From Bog-473 sp963730785 (GTDB lineage: Bacteria > Actinomycetota > Acidimicrobiia > Acidimicrobiales > RAAP-2): DNA of 64,000 bases. The first letter of the stretch is position 1, and each line of letters opens with the position of its first letter. The stretch spans positions 186,001 through 250,000 of the forward strand of contig CAVSTF010000010.1 in assembly GCA_963730785.1 (NCBI GenBank). The letters run 5' to 3'. Under the pieces are notes generated by a model. The model made no database searches. It worked only from the letters and a program-made list of their open reading frames with translations, and was not told where the DNA came from. This document shows, piece after piece, positions 63,514-64,000 of the stretch. The translations under genes and the position numbers were made by a program.

Positions 63514-64000
63514 CTATTGCGGCAGGGCGTCACCCTCGTACCGATCGACCCAGGTGAAGTCGTCCACCTCGGCTCGCCGCAGCTTGCGCGCCGCCTGCCT
63601 CGGGTGGCCCAGCACCACCAACGCCGCCACGGCAAACGGGTCCGGAATCTCGAAGAGGGCTTTAACTTCGCTTTCGTTTCGGATGGCCACGGTGGTCATG
63701 ACCCCACCAATGTCCTCCGCCCGGGCAGCCAGCAGCAGGTTCCAAATGAAGGGGTATAGGGAGGCACCACCGGCAAAGGTGTAGCGATCCAGGTCGCGAT
63801 CGATGGCCGCCAAGGCGGAGAGATCGGCCACCACCAGCAGCAGGACCGGCGCCGTGTCGAGCTTCTCGGCGAATCCCGGTGAGGCTGCCGCCGCGGCCTC
63901 GAAGGCCGGGGCGTTGGCGATGGCGGCGGCTTCGGCCGCTAAATCGGTGACGGGCGCCCAGGCCACCAGGCCGGCCGCTCCCATGGCCAGGTACTGGTAC
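63514..64000 (-). CDS. Nitroreductase-family protein, 5' partial
   Basis: The frame is open to the window end, so the start lies beyond 64000. The visible residues include the family-typical PFIWNLLLAARAEDIGGVMTT and IPDPFAVAALVVLGHPRQ, where Gly-His-Pro is the FMN-region motif. The C-terminus RKLRRAEVDDFTWVDRYEGD is typical of actinobacterial nitroreductases. It is an FMN-dependent NAD(P)H oxidoreductase with unknown substrate. The stop is at 63514. Confidence 0.85.
   Translation of the reverse strand, partial: YQYLAMGAAGLVAWAPVTDLAAEAAAIANAPAFEAAAAASPGFAEKLDTAPVLLLVVADLSALAAIDRDLDRYTFAGGASLYPFIWNLLLAARAEDIGGVMTTVAIRNESEVKALFEIPDPFAVAALVVLGHPRQAARKLRRAEVDDFTWVDRYEGDALPQ

Overview
The window is a GC-rich chromosome segment with many GTG/TTG starts and short operons joined by ATGA/GTGA overlaps. 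It looks like an actinomycete (Actinomycetota). The evidence is a class E sortase, GlnD, a DsbA-fold protein of the mycothiol-linked Rv2466c type, DUF2332 and DUF5990 proteins, and several LLM-type oxidoreductases. A secreted protein with GYWLVASDGG repeats suggests the class Acidimicrobiia; that placement is from memory and is an inference. No phage, insertion sequence, CRISPR array or rRNA was seen, so this reads as ordinary chromosome with a few accessory islands.

Layout. 1-7.7 kb: partial PIG-L deacetylase, DNA polymerase IV, DUF2332, sortase E, L,D-transpeptidase, GlnD and a small membrane protein. 7.76-11.6 kb: tRNA-Cys, then a metal(loid) island (arsC, broken MIP channel, arsI, a long palindromic operator, arsR, chromate transporter) and a truncated haemoglobin. 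11.8-20.1 kb: repeat-containing secreted protein, exonuclease, PhyH oxygenase, tRNA-Val with a terminator, LLM oxidoreductase, hydrolase-cyclase fusion and sulfatase. 20.3-25.9 kb: acyl-CoA ligase, beta-carbonic anhydrase, DUF1345, and an ABC exporter with a MarR regulator. 26.1-31.1 kb: a tightly overlapping glycan operon (GT4, toroid-like protein, GH130, 37-aa basic protein, GT4) ending at a tandem duplication. 31-45.6 kb: membrane glycosyltransferases, secreted proteins and lipoproteins, ExoIII, a second carbonic anhydrase, CoA-transferase, flavin disulfide reductase and hydrolases. 45.6-48.8 kb: acyl-CoA dehydrogenase, RpiA and aminotransferase. 48.8-50.4 kb: a two-gene encapsulin operon. 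50.5-64 kb: methyltransferase, RtcB, haloalkane dehalogenase with Baeyer-Villiger monooxygenase and TrmO, HD protein, SDR/M20/SRPBCC operon, a second arsenate reductase and a partial nitroreductase.

The standout is the encapsulin operon. A nitrobindin-like haem beta-barrel protein overlaps the encapsulin shell gene by ATGA and carries a C-terminal tail containing SLGIGSL. That motif closely resembles the known encapsulin cargo-targeting peptide. The sequence therefore predicts a nanocompartment loaded with a haem beta-barrel, possibly acting on NO or peroxynitrite.

About two dozen genes are interrupted by single-base frameshifts whose correction restores textbook family sequence, often in G/C runs. 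Most are probably sequence errors rather than real decay. The MIP channel gene, with about five breaks, and the amber codon in GH130 are the best candidates for real damage. I treat the frameshifted genes as single CDS spans and state where each break lies.
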